The translations under genes were made by a program, and so were the position numbers. Under the pieces are notes generated by a model. It saw nothing but the letters and a program-made list of their open reading frames with translations. It ran no database searches and had not been told where the DNA came from. Of a stretch of 64,000 nt of DNA, positions 1 through 9,074 are shown in pieces (within the stretch, counting starts at the first letter, position 1; each line of letters opens with the position of its first letter). The stretch comes from Leptospira brenneri (GTDB lineage: Bacteria > Spirochaetota > Leptospiria > Leptospirales > Leptospiraceae). The stretch lies in contig NZ_NPDQ01000002.1 in the NCBI RefSeq assembly GCF_002812125.1, forward strand, positions 1-64,000, written 5' to 3'.

Positions 1-55
1 CTAGAAAAACCTTGAATTGGAATACACCTGAAGATGAAATACGGACTCTTGTGCG

Positions 56-1381
56 TTAAATTCTTGAACCTACCATCAAAAATAATCTTTTGGGGGCTTT
101 TTCTTCTACATTACCAAATGCTAAATTATCAATGGTAGCCGACCAAGAGGTTGGTTCTCCTTTTTGATTTGTAGATTCCCTGGAAGTTACTGCTAAATTA
201 AAAACTCTTTTTCTTTCGATTGCCAAAAGTTCGGCTCTCGCAACACATTCTTGAGTTATGAATCCATATAAATTTTCTGGGTTATTACCGTTTGGCGGTA
301 ACACTTTAACAGACTCAAGACTATGGTTTAATTCTATTGGATCGTTACTGATAAGTAATGGATATAAATCTCCATAAAGGGCAAGCCCTGCCATTTCCGT
401 CCCGTGTCCGGCATGATCGGATTTTCCCCAGTTGGGATTGTAAGTATCCGTATCACTTTGAGAAATACTTTGATCAAGTAAGGGATGAGAATAATTAATA
501 CCCGTGTCCAATACACAAACTGCAAAATCTTTGTGATTATCATCTCGGGAAACTCTTTCTATGAAATTTTTTCCCCATTCCTCTTCTTCTATTGAATCCA
601 TTTCTAAAAAAGAGGCAGGTGTGTCTTTGAAAATTCGGATTTCAGAAATACAATCGAGTAATAGAATAGAATGCTTTAATTGATTCATCGAAGAACGAAT
701 CAGAAAAACTGTCGTTTCAGGAAACTTCAATGGTTTTTCAGAAACAAAGATTCCAGGTTTCTCCGCCTGTTCCCTAAATCGATTGATGATTGAATTTCTA
801 TTATCTCCAACTCTAAGCCAAGCTTCCAAGAAAATTTTTTGTTCGAGGTCTTCTGGGAATGGCTTACTATCAGACCAAAAATTTTCCAAAGCTGACAGTT
901 TTATTTTTTCAATATTGGCGATTAATTCATTGTTACTTGGAATACCCCTTCTTCTATCCTTATTAGAATCTAGGTAATTTTTTATCTTTTTTATAAAGAC
1001 ATCAAGTTTACCTTCAGGAATCCTCACCGTAGTAAAAAATTTATTATTGATTTCTTTTATTGAAAGAATTTCAATTTTTGATTTTACATCTTCCAAGCTC
1101 TTAAATTTCAATTCAAAGCCTTCCCAGCTTTCAAAGGTAATTCTAATACCAGGTTGAAAATCAAATGATTCTTTTCTTTCCTGATCAAGTTGGCTAACAA
1201 AATCTATTTTTGCTTTTTGTACATCAGATAATAAGCTCTGACCATGTTCCTCACGATTAGAAATTGCCTTAGTCCTAGTTCGTAAATAATCTTCTGACGG
1301 AATGAATGTACTTGGGTTTGTAAACTTATTTGTTTCCGCTCGAAGTCTCAATAAAAGATGTCTGTATTTTTCATCAGCCAT
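56..1381 (-). CDS. ietS: Subtilisin-like (S8) protease, IetS-type, truncated before the catalytic serine
   Basis: The 441-residue product has a long N-terminal region (about 1-285) and then the first two blocks of an S8 protease catalytic domain: D292 in an LDTG motif and H326 in a GHGTEMAG motif. The frame ends with LFLM-VGSRI at the place where the family normally has an LFL-S-A-G-N oxyanion block, and well before the GTS block that carries the nucleophile. Full-length relatives are clearly longer (known family length). The start lies 11 bp downstream of an AAA+ ATPase gene; that ATPase-then-protease order is the arrangement of IetAS anti-phage systems, in which the pair acts together. The alternative frame one base away reads past the stop but meets its own stop at bases 1-3. 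The gene is therefore probably frameshifted or decayed unless translation recovers outside the window. The S8 assignment is firm; the IetS label rests on architecture. Confidence 0.75.
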   Translation of the reverse strand: MADEKYRHLLLRLRAETNKFTNPSTFIPSEDYLRTRTKAISNREEHGQSLLSDVQKAKIDFVSQLDQERKESFDFQPGIRITFESWEGFELKFKSLEDVKSKIEILSIKEINNKFFTTVRIPEGKLDVFIKKIKNYLDSNKDRRRGIPSNNELIANIEKIKLSALENFWSDSKPFPEDLEQKIFLEAWLRVGDNRNSIINRFREQAEKPGIFVSEKPLKFPETTVFLIRSSMNQLKHSILLLDCISEIRIFKDTPASFLEMDSIEEEEWGKNFIERVSRDDNHKDFAVCVLDTGINYSHPLLDQSISQSDTDTYNPNWGKSDHAGHGTEMAGLALYGDLYPLLISNDPIELNHSLESVKVLPPNGNNPENLYGFITQECVARAELLAIERKRVFNLAVTSRESTNQKGEPTSWSATIDNLAFGNVEEKAPKRLFLMVGSRI

Positions 1382-1392
1382 TATAACTAGGA

Positions 1393-2379
1393 TTAACCTT
1401 TAAGGTTTTTAAATCCTTTTCGTTCTTCCAAACATTGTATTAAATCTTCTTCCAATATAGTTTTTTTATCTCGAATTACAGTTTTCTTAATCGCATCATC
1501 GCAGGATTTAATTATATCTGCGAAACTCAAATGATTGGCAGACTTTGCAACTTTCTTGATCGATCCAACTAATTTATAAAGACGAATTCTATTTTTAATG
1601 ATTTGTTCGATCAGTTTCTCATCCGGTAGATCATATTCCAGTATATCATCAAAACGGCGGTACAGGGCATGGTCTAAGCTATGTTGATTATTTGTAGCAG
1701 CACAGATTAAACTGTTAGAAGTGTCCTGTTCCATAAAAACAAGAAAGCTGTTGAGTACCCGTCGAATTTCGCCCACATCATTCGTAAAATTTCTTGTGGT
1801 ACCGATAGAATCAAACTCATCAAATAGATAAACTCCTCTGGTAGCCATCATTGAATCAAAAATCAAACGAAGTTTGGCAATAGTTTCTCCCAGATACTTA
1901 CTCATTAGACCATCCAATCGAACTGCAAACAAGGGCAATCCGAGTTCTCCTGCCAAAGCAGAGGCTGTCATTGTTTTACCACAACCAGGAGGGCCTACAA
2001 ATAGAATCTTTCTACGCGGATGTAAATCATGAGACTGTAACTTGGAATAATGTCTTTGCTCTTCCAATATCCTTTCGATTCTTGAAAAAATTTCTTTCTT
2101 AAGCACCATATCAGCAAATCGAATTTTGGGATAAGAAACTGCTAAGATCTCAGACAATTCCCCTTTTGGTTTGATAATAGGAACAGGAAATTCTTTCTTT
2201 TTTGACAGAAGAGACAATGACTTAGCTTCATCGATCATTGACTTTAACTCGCCAGCTAATTTTCCGTGACCACTCCTTGCCTCTGTTGCTGCAATTTGCA
2301 TAGCAATCGAATAGAATCGGTCTTCATCGCCGTCCAAATGGCTTTTAAACAGGGCTTTTATTTGGTCAGAAGTTGCCAT
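1393..2379 (-). CDS. ietA: AAA+ ATPase, IetA-type defence partner
   Basis: This 328-residue AAA+ protein appears intact. A helical N-terminal region (about 1-85) is followed by Walker A GPPGCGKT at 129-136, Walker B YLFDEFD at 184-190, a sensor-1 ATN at 228-230 and an arginine-finger-like RR at 241-242. The gene lies 11 bp upstream of the S8 protease gene, on the same strand. In described IetAS systems a single-domain AAA+ ATPase of this size is paired with a subtilase and protects against phage; the mechanism is not settled. The ATG has no Shine-Dalgarno, but a perfect TATAAT ends 6 nt before it, which suggests a leaderless transcript. AAA+ is certain; the IetA role is inferred from the pairing and from the neighbouring restriction gene. 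Confidence 0.8.
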   Translation of the reverse strand: MATSDQIKALFKSHLDGDEDRFYSIAMQIAATEARSGHGKLAGELKSMIDEAKSLSLLSKKKEFPVPIIKPKGELSEILAVSYPKIRFADMVLKKEIFSRIERILEEQRHYSKLQSHDLHPRRKILFVGPPGCGKTMTASALAGELGLPLFAVRLDGLMSKYLGETIAKLRLIFDSMMATRGVYLFDEFDSIGTTRNFTNDVGEIRRVLNSFLVFMEQDTSNSLICAATNNQHSLDHALYRRFDDILEYDLPDEKLIEQIIKNRIRLYKLVGSIKKVAKSANHLSFADIIKSCDDAIKKTVIRDKKTILEEDLIQCLEERKGFKNLKG

Positions 2380-2385
2380 AATTTG

Positions 2386-2391
2386 ATTATA
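2386..2391 (-). promoter_or_regulatory. Candidate -10 box for a leaderless ietA transcript
   Basis: On the minus strand a consensus TATAAT is followed by six bases and then the ATG of the AAA+ gene (2377-2379). That spacing puts the expected start site at the A of the ATG. No purine-rich ribosome site lies between. A good -35 hexamer is not obvious (TCATTT at 17-bp spacing). The 106-bp gap to the upstream membrane-protein gene leaves room for an independent promoter. Confidence 0.4.
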
Positions 2392-2485
2392 CCATCATTG
2401 TCGGACAAAATGAGAATCTTATTTTCAGAATGTTTGTTTTATTTGCACTGAACCATTGAATACAATTCACTGAGTAATTCATGGA

Positions 2486-2827
2486 CTATATTGCGTTACC
2501 AATGACCTGAAGAGTCATACCAACTGAGATAGTATACATCCCCCTCACAAACCATTTTTTTTCTTCTCTTTCGCGTTTCTTTTCCAGCTCTCCTGCATCC
2601 ATAAAAGAACCAAAGTGAGGGGTTTTTAAAGAAGCAATCAAAACTCCAATGATATCAATATACAATCCTATAATAGAAAGTAGCTTTGAAAACGAACAGT
2701 ACTGATTTGCATATACATGAAAAATGCCAACAAATGAACAAATTGTGCTGATACATATAATGATGGTATGAAATTTATTCCATTCTACCTTGATTTGGTC
2801 ATCAGTAGGATACTGTAGATTAGACAT
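2486..2827 (-). CDS. Small membrane protein with about three helices, coupled to the restriction-modification gene
   Basis: I do not recognise the family of this 113-residue protein. Hydrophobic segments lie near residues 20-38, 48-66 and 95-112. Between the last two is a strongly charged stretch rich in E, K and R (about 80-92), probably cytoplasmic. Its ATG overlaps the stop codon of the upstream methylase gene in a TAATG, so translation is probably coupled, and it sits between the restriction-modification enzyme and the ATPase-protease pair. The context suggests an accessory or effector role in the defence island, because small membrane proteins are common effectors in such islands, but no catalytic motif is visible. 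Confidence 0.65.
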   Translation of the reverse strand: MSNLQYPTDDQIKVEWNKFHTIIICISTICSFVGIFHVYANQYCSFSKLLSIIGLYIDIIGVLIASLKTPHFGSFMDAGELEKKREREEKKWFVRGMYTISVGMTLQVIGNAI

Positions 2828-5160
2828 TAAAACGCTCCCTCTACAATCCTTATCTCTTCTTCGGTTAGTCCATACAACTTGTAGACCATCAAATCAATGT
2901 CAGAATCCGTCTTAGAAATAATTTCCTGAATTGCATTTGCTTTAGATTTCTCCTTCTCAAAATAATCCATCCACTCAGCTTTTTGATCTAATTTCAATTC
3001 AATCTTTTTCTTTTTCAATTCGCCAATGAATTCCTCAAAGGTAAGTTTATACCAATCTTCCAATTTATCAGATAGTTTTGCTATTTTTAAATCCGATTGG
3101 AGTATTTTGGTGAATTTCTTTTGAATCTCTTGGATCTCTTTGTGTTGAGAAAGCATAATATCGGCTAGTTGGATAAGTTTATCATACTCGAATTTCTGAA
3201 TAACATTTGATATTTCTAATACTGGGATTGGAAAACTTTTTAAGTTTTCTATTTTTACTTTAGGGAAAATTTCATCAGTTTCATCATTCTTAGATTTAAA
3301 GTAAAATGACATCAACGTAGAGTTTATCAAACTAACTATAAAACTTAAGTTTAGTTTACAATCTTCTTTTGGCTTTGCAATGAATACTGTTTGGTCTATT
3401 ATGAATTTCTCGGTAATGAGAGTTGAGAGTAATCTTTCGCCTGGAATTTGTCTTAATACTATCCTTACTCCAGTAAAATATTTAGGTTCTCTAGGGGCAG
3501 CTAACCAATCTCCATATTTTATCCATGTATCCCCATCCCAATTATAAAAATAACGTCCAACATGTTTTCCTTTGAGTTCTGGAGAAAAACTATTATCAGT
3601 ATTTTTTTCAGAATGATACGCCCTGTTTTTGATAATATCATCGCTTTGTCCTCGATATTTATCGTAGGCATTAACTCCTCTTGTTATATCAAAAAAGGTT
3701 TCTAAAGATACGGAAACATTTTCCATTTTTTTTATTATAGCATTTGAACTAAAATGTCTCAAATTCAGTCTTTGATTACCTGAAAGATCAAATAGATTCT
3801 GATTGTAAGTTCCTATTTCTGTCATCTTAGATGGATTTTTAAATTCTAATACTTTGATCTTATTATTAGCCTTAAAATAATGCATAGAAATTACAACGGT
3901 TTCAACATTTACGTCAAAAGTTTCCTTTAAGCAATAAACAAGGTAGGAGATGGAAGATTCATTTAGAATCATTTTTCTTATTTTTGTAGCCTTTACATTC
4001 CCTAACCAAGAATTCGGAATAATCATTCCAACTCTACCTTTTTCATGCTTACAATAAAGTGATTTCTCAACAAATAAAATATATAAGTCAGACTGATATT
4101 CGTAAGTAGAATATTTTTTTGTGAAATATATCTTTTCTTTTTGTTCAATATTTTCTCTAGAAAAGACATACGGCGGATTCCCCACCACACCATCAAACCC
4201 GCCTTTATCGATAAAGACATTCGGAAAGTCAAGTTCCCAATGGATGGGGTTGTAATCTTTGTGAACTTTCTTTGCTACTTGGAATAATTTGATTTCCCAA
4301 GCTTCGAGATCATTTCCTGTCGCAAGTTTTTTTAGATATTCGTTGGATTTCTCGATGCGGATCTTTTGTAGAAGTTTGTTCTTGTGCGCATCGTAAATAG
4401 AATGGATTTCATCCGTTTTCTCAGCGAAGGCGATGGCAAGTTCAATGTTAGCTAGGTACTTTAATTTTTGTTGGTTGGGTTTAATAACGGATTCATAGTA
4501 TTTCATCCGTTCTTCAACACTTTCCAAATCAAAGTATTTTTTAAATTCTTCTTTGAAATCTTCGACGACGTTTTTATACAACTCGTCATTGTCCCCAAAG
4601 AGCATCCTTTCTTTGGATTTGGAATCCAATTGAGATGAGAAAGTTTTTTCTTGGCTACCAATAAGAGAGTCACCGCAACGGAGGTTATAATCAAAAAATT
4701 CCAACTTTCTATTTCTTTGGAGGGTGTAGATCCAGATAGAAAGTTTAGCAAGTTCCACTGCCATAGGGTTTTTATCTACACCATAAATACATTTCTTTGC
4801 TAAAATACGCTTATAGAGCCCATTCTCTGCTTCTTTAAGCAATGCTTCCAAATCTGCCTGTGCTTTACTTTTTCTACCTGGTTTGTTGGTATACTCCTCT
4901 AATTCATTTTGTATCAAAGCTTCAATTCGATCGTTGACATAGCTGATTACTTCCACAAGAAAGTGACCACTTCCCATAGCAGGATCTAATATGCGTAAGG
5001 TAAGGGTTTTTGCTATTTTTTCCTTTATGGAAAGATCTTCTTTCTCGATATCATCAATCAATGGGCCAAGAGTAAACTTAACGATAGTTTCCACAATGTA
5101 GTCGGGAGTATAATAACTTCCGGAAGCTTTCCTTTCTCCTTTGTCGTTAACTAGATACAA
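2827..5160 (-). CDS. Type IIG restriction-modification enzyme, methyltransferase and specificity half
   Basis: This half carries the adenine-specific methyltransferase fold. It opens with a GSYYTPDYIVE block (14-24), then has the SAM-binding motif DPAMGSGHF at 59-67 and the catalytic NPPY at 328-331, and a C-terminal region (about 450-700) like the TaqI-type target-recognition domain. It probably methylates an adenine within a specific DNA site. The assigned start is TTG at 5158-5160, preceded by AAGGGAG only a few bases away. It is in the same frame as the upstream nuclease half, separated only by a TGA and three codons, so the two were almost certainly one protein of about 1256 residues. 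A short distance to its ribosome site means separate translation is possible. Confidence 0.85.
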   Translation of the reverse strand: MYLVNDKGERKASGSYYTPDYIVETIVKFTLGPLIDDIEKEDLSIKEKIAKTLTLRILDPAMGSGHFLVEVISYVNDRIEALIQNELEEYTNKPGRKSKAQADLEALLKEAENGLYKRILAKKCIYGVDKNPMAVELAKLSIWIYTLQRNRKLEFFDYNLRCGDSLIGSQEKTFSSQLDSKSKERMLFGDNDELYKNVVEDFKEEFKKYFDLESVEERMKYYESVIKPNQQKLKYLANIELAIAFAEKTDEIHSIYDAHKNKLLQKIRIEKSNEYLKKLATGNDLEAWEIKLFQVAKKVHKDYNPIHWELDFPNVFIDKGGFDGVVGNPPYVFSRENIEQKEKIYFTKKYSTYEYQSDLYILFVEKSLYCKHEKGRVGMIIPNSWLGNVKATKIRKMILNESSISYLVYCLKETFDVNVETVVISMHYFKANNKIKVLEFKNPSKMTEIGTYNQNLFDLSGNQRLNLRHFSSNAIIKKMENVSVSLETFFDITRGVNAYDKYRGQSDDIIKNRAYHSEKNTDNSFSPELKGKHVGRYFYNWDGDTWIKYGDWLAAPREPKYFTGVRIVLRQIPGERLLSTLITEKFIIDQTVFIAKPKEDCKLNLSFIVSLINSTLMSFYFKSKNDETDEIFPKVKIENLKSFPIPVLEISNVIQKFEYDKLIQLADIMLSQHKEIQEIQKKFTKILQSDLKIAKLSDKLEDWYKLTFEEFIGELKKKKIELKLDQKAEWMDYFEKEKSKANAIQEIISKTDSDIDLMVYKLYGLTEEEIRIVEGAF

Positions 5161-5169
5161 ATCTCCCTT

Positions 5170-6597
5170 TCAGAGATTCCTAATTTTCTTTTTATCACTT
5201 AATAAAGAAATCGTAATGTCTTCGTTTGCTTTCGCGAGTTTGTATTCCAGTAGCCCTTCATAAATAGTTCCGAGATGACGTACTTCAAGTACGGAAAAAT
5301 CTACACGAAGTGGTTTTTGCGTTTTTTTATCAATGGTTCTGGTAAGGTAGTCAATAGCATTGGCATAGAGGATATTATCAATATCAAATCTATTTAAAAT
5401 GGTATGTTTCACCGTAGAAAACAATCCTCCGTTGAACTCGCGATCGATTTCTTCAAATACTCCATTGATATCGTAGTCATCATTTTTATCGGAGATATTG
5501 TCTGCACCCTCCGGTATGTTTCCTATTTGATTGTAAGAATCAATTTTATCCAACAATTGGTAAAAAACGGTATCCACTTTGCGATGTTTGAAAAGATTTC
5601 GATGGTCAGCATAGAGTAAAAACAATATTCGAAATAAATAAACTAAGGACTCGGTATAGATTATATCTAAAATGACCTTTTCAGTTCCGGGATGGTTGAT
5701 ATCAATTTCAATAATAGAGTTTTCTTCTAAATGTCCCTGCATTTCAGAATATTTTTTGAATTCATCCCATTCTCTTTTACCAGAATTATAGATTCTAAAA
5801 AGTCCCGTAGCTATCAGTTCCAAACTGAGGTAGACTTGTTTTCGTAGATCATCAGAAACTTCGGATTGTAATTTTTTGGAACCAGATTCAACAGAAGTTA
5901 AGTAAGATTTGCCTTTAAACGCTTCTTTAGAAAAGAAAAACCAGAATGTTTTAAATTGGTCTAAGTCTTTACTTTTAATAATCTCTTCCAAATTGATCTC
6001 GAAGAATTTATCAATTTCTGATCTGTAAGAATAGATTCTCCAGTATTTTCCATCAGTGAGAATTCCGAAAGGAACTTTGGCTTTTTGTTCTTTAGGATTT
6101 ATATTATCTAAATAAGATTTTTTGATTTGCCATATAGGATCGGAATTATCGTTTTTTATAACATTATAATACCCCTCCAATTTCCCCCATGCTTTAGCTT
6201 CACAAATAGTTGAACAAGAGGAATATCTAATCGCATTCTTCTCGTTTTTGTTCTTATGAAATATCCCTTTATCCTCTTCAGTATAGAAAAAAGCGTAGTC
6301 AATGAGTTTTGTGCCTTCTTCCACATCTTCGCTTTTTTTCGAGGTTTGGACTTCATAAATATGACCAAGTTCTTTAAATACTGGCCTTAGAAAATTTTCC
6401 TCAAGCTGAGCCTCTGAGAGGTCTTTTAGATTTTCTTTATAATAATATTTGCATATTTCTTGAAATTTTTCATTCAAAATACCTTTATCAATATTTTTGT
6501 AATCTTGCAGATCTTCTAAGTGATTTTCTAAGAAATCCATAGAGAAAAGGTTTGAACGTAAGAACCTTGTAATACTTGTATCTTTTAATTTTAACAT
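5170..6597 (-). CDS. Type IIG restriction-modification enzyme, nuclease half
   Basis: The 475-residue N-terminal half shows a PD-(D/E)xK-like nuclease signature: D100 in KLIDYAFF, then E133-A-K135 in CEAKAWG. Next comes a region typical of Eco57I-like type IIG enzymes (VPFGILTDGKYWRIY, about 175-190) and a long helical linker that normally runs straight into the methylase domain. It ends at TGA 5170-5172 with codons continuing in frame into the next feature. A single CGA-to-TGA change would explain the split (inference). As it stands, the nuclease domain could be made without its methylase, or only rarely fused to it by readthrough. The ATG start at 6597 is the first gene of the island transcript. 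Confidence 0.8.
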   Translation of the reverse strand: MLKLKDTSITRFLRSNLFSMDFLENHLEDLQDYKNIDKGILNEKFQEICKYYYKENLKDLSEAQLEENFLRPVFKELGHIYEVQTSKKSEDVEEGTKLIDYAFFYTEEDKGIFHKNKNEKNAIRYSSCSTICEAKAWGKLEGYYNVIKNDNSDPIWQIKKSYLDNINPKEQKAKVPFGILTDGKYWRIYSYRSEIDKFFEINLEEIIKSKDLDQFKTFWFFFSKEAFKGKSYLTSVESGSKKLQSEVSDDLRKQVYLSLELIATGLFRIYNSGKREWDEFKKYSEMQGHLEENSIIEIDINHPGTEKVILDIIYTESLVYLFRILFLLYADHRNLFKHRKVDTVFYQLLDKIDSYNQIGNIPEGADNISDKNDDYDINGVFEEIDREFNGGLFSTVKHTILNRFDIDNILYANAIDYLTRTIDKKTQKPLRVDFSVLEVRHLGTIYEGLLEYKLAKANEDITISLLSDKKKIRNL

Positions 6598-6739
6598 GTT
6601 TAGCGACTTTATCTATTGCAAACGTAGTGAAATCTTAATTTATTAGGAAATCCTGTCAAAATTAAATCAAATGAGATTTTACTAAATCCTTTACTTAGGT
6701 AGTATTATACTTCACTTTATTTTATTCCCTCTCCACCAG

Positions 6740-7474
6740 TTACCCTATCCCCCACCGAATCACAAGGGCTGCAATTCCCCCACCCGCTAACGGAATCACT
6801 ACGGGAAGCCAGGCATAAGTCCAGTTGGATTTTCCTTTATTGGGAATTGGTAAAAGCCAATGGGCAATCCTTGGACCGAGATCTCTAGCAGGATTGATCG
6901 CGTAACCAGTTGTTCCTCCCAGGGAAAGCCCAATGGCCCAAACAAGAAGTCCAACAAAAGCAGTTCCCATAACACCAGGTGCTCCTCCGTTTTGCGGAGA
7001 GAAGATGGCATGGATTCCGAAAATTAAAATAAATGTTCCGAGCCCTTCACTGATGATATTTGAAGTTGTATGTTTGATGGCAGGTGATGTGGAGAAGACT
7101 GCTAGAATGATTCCAGAATCTTTGGTTTCTTTCCAATGGGGAAGGTAATACAAATAAACCAGTGTAGCTCCGAGGGCTGCTCCCGCAATTTGTGCGAGGC
7201 TGTAGGGGAGAAAAATGGAAAAATCTCCCGATTGGATACAAACGGAGAGTGTGACCGCAGGATTGAGATGGGCTCCTGGACTTCCTAAGGTCTTAGCAAC
7301 GAGAACGCCAAAACAAACGGCGAGTGCCCAAGCAGTGGTGATTGTGATCCAACCTGCGTCTTTTGCCTTTGACTTTTCTAATAAAACACCTGCAACAACA
7401 CCATCACCTAGAAGAATAAGAACAGCTGTTCCAAAAAATTCACCAATCAGTTCCAAATTTGCCCCCTCTGGCAT
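6740..7474 (-). CDS. glpF: Glycerol uptake facilitator / aquaglyceroporin (MIP family)
   Basis: This 244-residue inner-membrane channel has six hydrophobic helices and both signature half-helices: NPA at 71-73 and NPAR at 194-197, the latter within GYAINPARDLGPR. The aspartate after the second NPAR and the Gly-rich segment before it are typical of glycerol facilitators rather than strict aquaporins (family knowledge). It would let glycerol and other small polyols enter by diffusion. No glycerol kinase or glycerol-3-phosphate dehydrogenase is adjacent, so a link to glycerol use is not shown by the context. It is a single gene, divergent from the malic enzyme. Confidence 0.88.
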   Translation of the reverse strand: MPEGANLELIGEFFGTAVLILLGDGVVAGVLLEKSKAKDAGWITITTAWALAVCFGVLVAKTLGSPGAHLNPAVTLSVCIQSGDFSIFLPYSLAQIAGAALGATLVYLYYLPHWKETKDSGIILAVFSTSPAIKHTTSNIISEGLGTFILIFGIHAIFSPQNGGAPGVMGTAFVGLLVWAIGLSLGGTTGYAINPARDLGPRIAHWLLPIPNKGKSNWTYAWLPVVIPLAGGGIAALVIRWGIG

Positions 7475-7590
7475 TTCATAAGGACTTTATCTAAAGGGAC
7501 ATAGAACTTCCATCAACCTTTTTTGGAGAGGCTTCCTTTCAATTTATTCTAGGATTTTCCGTTGAATCATAAATCGTGGGAAAATAGACC

Positions 7591-8892
7591 ATGAAAAATA
7601 GCGCGCTTGAGTATCACTCTAGGTTTCCGAAAGGAAAAACCAAAGTAGTTCCGACAAAACCAACGGAGAACAGTTACGATCTCTCTTTGGCCTACTCTCC
7701 TGGCGTCGCTTATCCTTGCCTCGAAATCGAAAAACAACCTGAGCTTGTTTATGAATACACAAACCGAGGAAACTTAGTCGGAATCATCACCAATGGAACT
7801 GCTATTTTAGGTCTTGGCAATATTGGAGCTTCCGCTGGAAAACCAGTGATGGAAGGAAAAGCAGTTTTATTCAAAAAATTTGCCGGTATCGATGTGTTTG
7901 ATATCGAAATTAATGAAACCGATCCTGAAAAATTTATCACGATCGTAAAAGCCCTTGAACCAACGTTTGGTGGAATCAACTTGGAAGACATCCGTGCTCC
8001 AGAATGTTTTCATATTGAAAAAACTTTAGACCAAAGTATGAAGATTCCTGTTTTCCATGATGACCAACATGGGACCGCAATCATCTCTACAGCAGCCTTA
8101 TTAAACTCTCTAGAGCTTACCGGTAAAAAAGCGGGTAACTTAAAAGTGGTCATCAATGGAGCCGGAGCTGCTGCCATTTCCATTGCAGAGATGTTAACTC
8201 ATATTGGAGTGAAACACGAGTCCATTTATATGTTGGATTCACGTGGTGTCATCAATCACAAACGTACTAATTTACATGAATCTAAGTTACCTTTTGTTCG
8301 CAACACCGATGCAGAAACTCTAGAAGATATTTTTCCTGGAACTGATGTGTTTATCGGTGTTTCTGTGGCCAATGTGGTGACGGAAGCCATGGTAAAATCA
8401 ATGGCTGAGAAACCGATTATGTTTGCTCTTGCCAATCCGGATCCAGAAATTCCTTATCCCGATGCCAAACATGCAAGACCAGATCTCATTATGGCCACAG
8501 GCCGCAGTGATTATCCTAACCAAGTCAATAACGTACTTGGATTTCCATTTATCTTTCGTGGGGCACTCGATGTTCGTGCAAAGGTAGTCAATATGGAGAT
8601 GAAGTTGGCAGCGGCTTATGCCTTAAGCGAACTCACAAAACTTCCAGTTCCTGTTGAAGTTTCGGAAGCTTATAACGAAAAAGAAATTCGATTTGGTGCA
8701 GACTATATCATTCCAAAACCTTTAGATTCACGTGTGCTTTACCATGTCGCACCTGCCGTGGCAGAAGCTGCTGTCAAAACAGGAGTCAACCAAGTAGAAT
8801 ATCCTGGTCGTGAGGCTTATGTGAAATTTTTGGAATCGGTTATGGCACAACAACAAGAATCCATCAGTGCTTTAGAGATCTATACCGACTAA
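7591..8892 (+). CDS. Malic enzyme (NAD(P)-dependent, short form)
   Basis: A cytosolic enzyme that oxidatively decarboxylates malate to pyruvate with reduction of NAD or NADP. The 433-residue length matches the short bacterial form without a phosphotransacetylase domain. Visible motifs are the N-terminal [15 protein letters not shown] (about 32-46), the metal and substrate segment [12 protein letters not shown] (129-140), FHDDQHGTA (155-163), and a Rossmann GAGAAA stretch near 190. In an organism that grows on fatty acids it would supply pyruvate and NADPH from TCA-cycle malate. Cofactor preference cannot be read from the sequence. It stands alone and ends at a stem-loop. Confidence 0.93.
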   Translation: MKNSALEYHSRFPKGKTKVVPTKPTENSYDLSLAYSPGVAYPCLEIEKQPELVYEYTNRGNLVGIITNGTAILGLGNIGASAGKPVMEGKAVLFKKFAGIDVFDIEINETDPEKFITIVKALEPTFGGINLEDIRAPECFHIEKTLDQSMKIPVFHDDQHGTAIISTAALLNSLELTGKKAGNLKVVINGAGAAAISIAEMLTHIGVKHESIYMLDSRGVINHKRTNLHESKLPFVRNTDAETLEDIFPGTDVFIGVSVANVVTEAMVKSMAEKPIMFALANPDPEIPYPDAKHARPDLIMATGRSDYPNQVNNVLGFPFIFRGALDVRAKVVNMEMKLAAAYALSELTKLPVPVEVSEAYNEKEIRFGADYIIPKPLDSRVLYHVAPAVAEAAVKTGVNQVEYPGREAYVKFLESVMAQQQESISALEIYTD

Positions 8893-8899
8893 ACCCATC

Positions 8900-8943
8900 A
8901 AAATACAACAATCCGTTTTCTAACAAGGGGACGGTTGTATTTT
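8900..8943 (+). terminator. Stem-loop terminator after malic enzyme
   Basis: AAAATACAAC at 8900-8909 pairs with GTTGTATTTT at 8934-8943, and the downstream strand runs into T-rich sequence. It lies 8 bp after the malic enzyme stop. Confidence 0.6.
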
Positions 8944-9033
8944 GATTTTGTATTCAAACTAGTTTCGCTTGTGGTTTCTTTTTCATTTTGTTTTCACTCA
9001 GTCTATTTTCGTAGTAACATCCGAATCTGACTA

Positions 9034-9055
9034 ATTCACCGGTTACCTGGTGAAT
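9034..9055. repeat. Inverted repeat downstream of the DoxX gene
   Basis: ATTCACC (9034-9040) and GGTGAAT (9049-9055) form a hairpin with an 8-nt loop, 20 bp beyond the DoxX stop on the minus strand. There is no clear T-run, so it is at best a weak terminator. Confidence 0.35.
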
Positions 9056-9074
9056 CAGCGGATATTTAGTGAAT

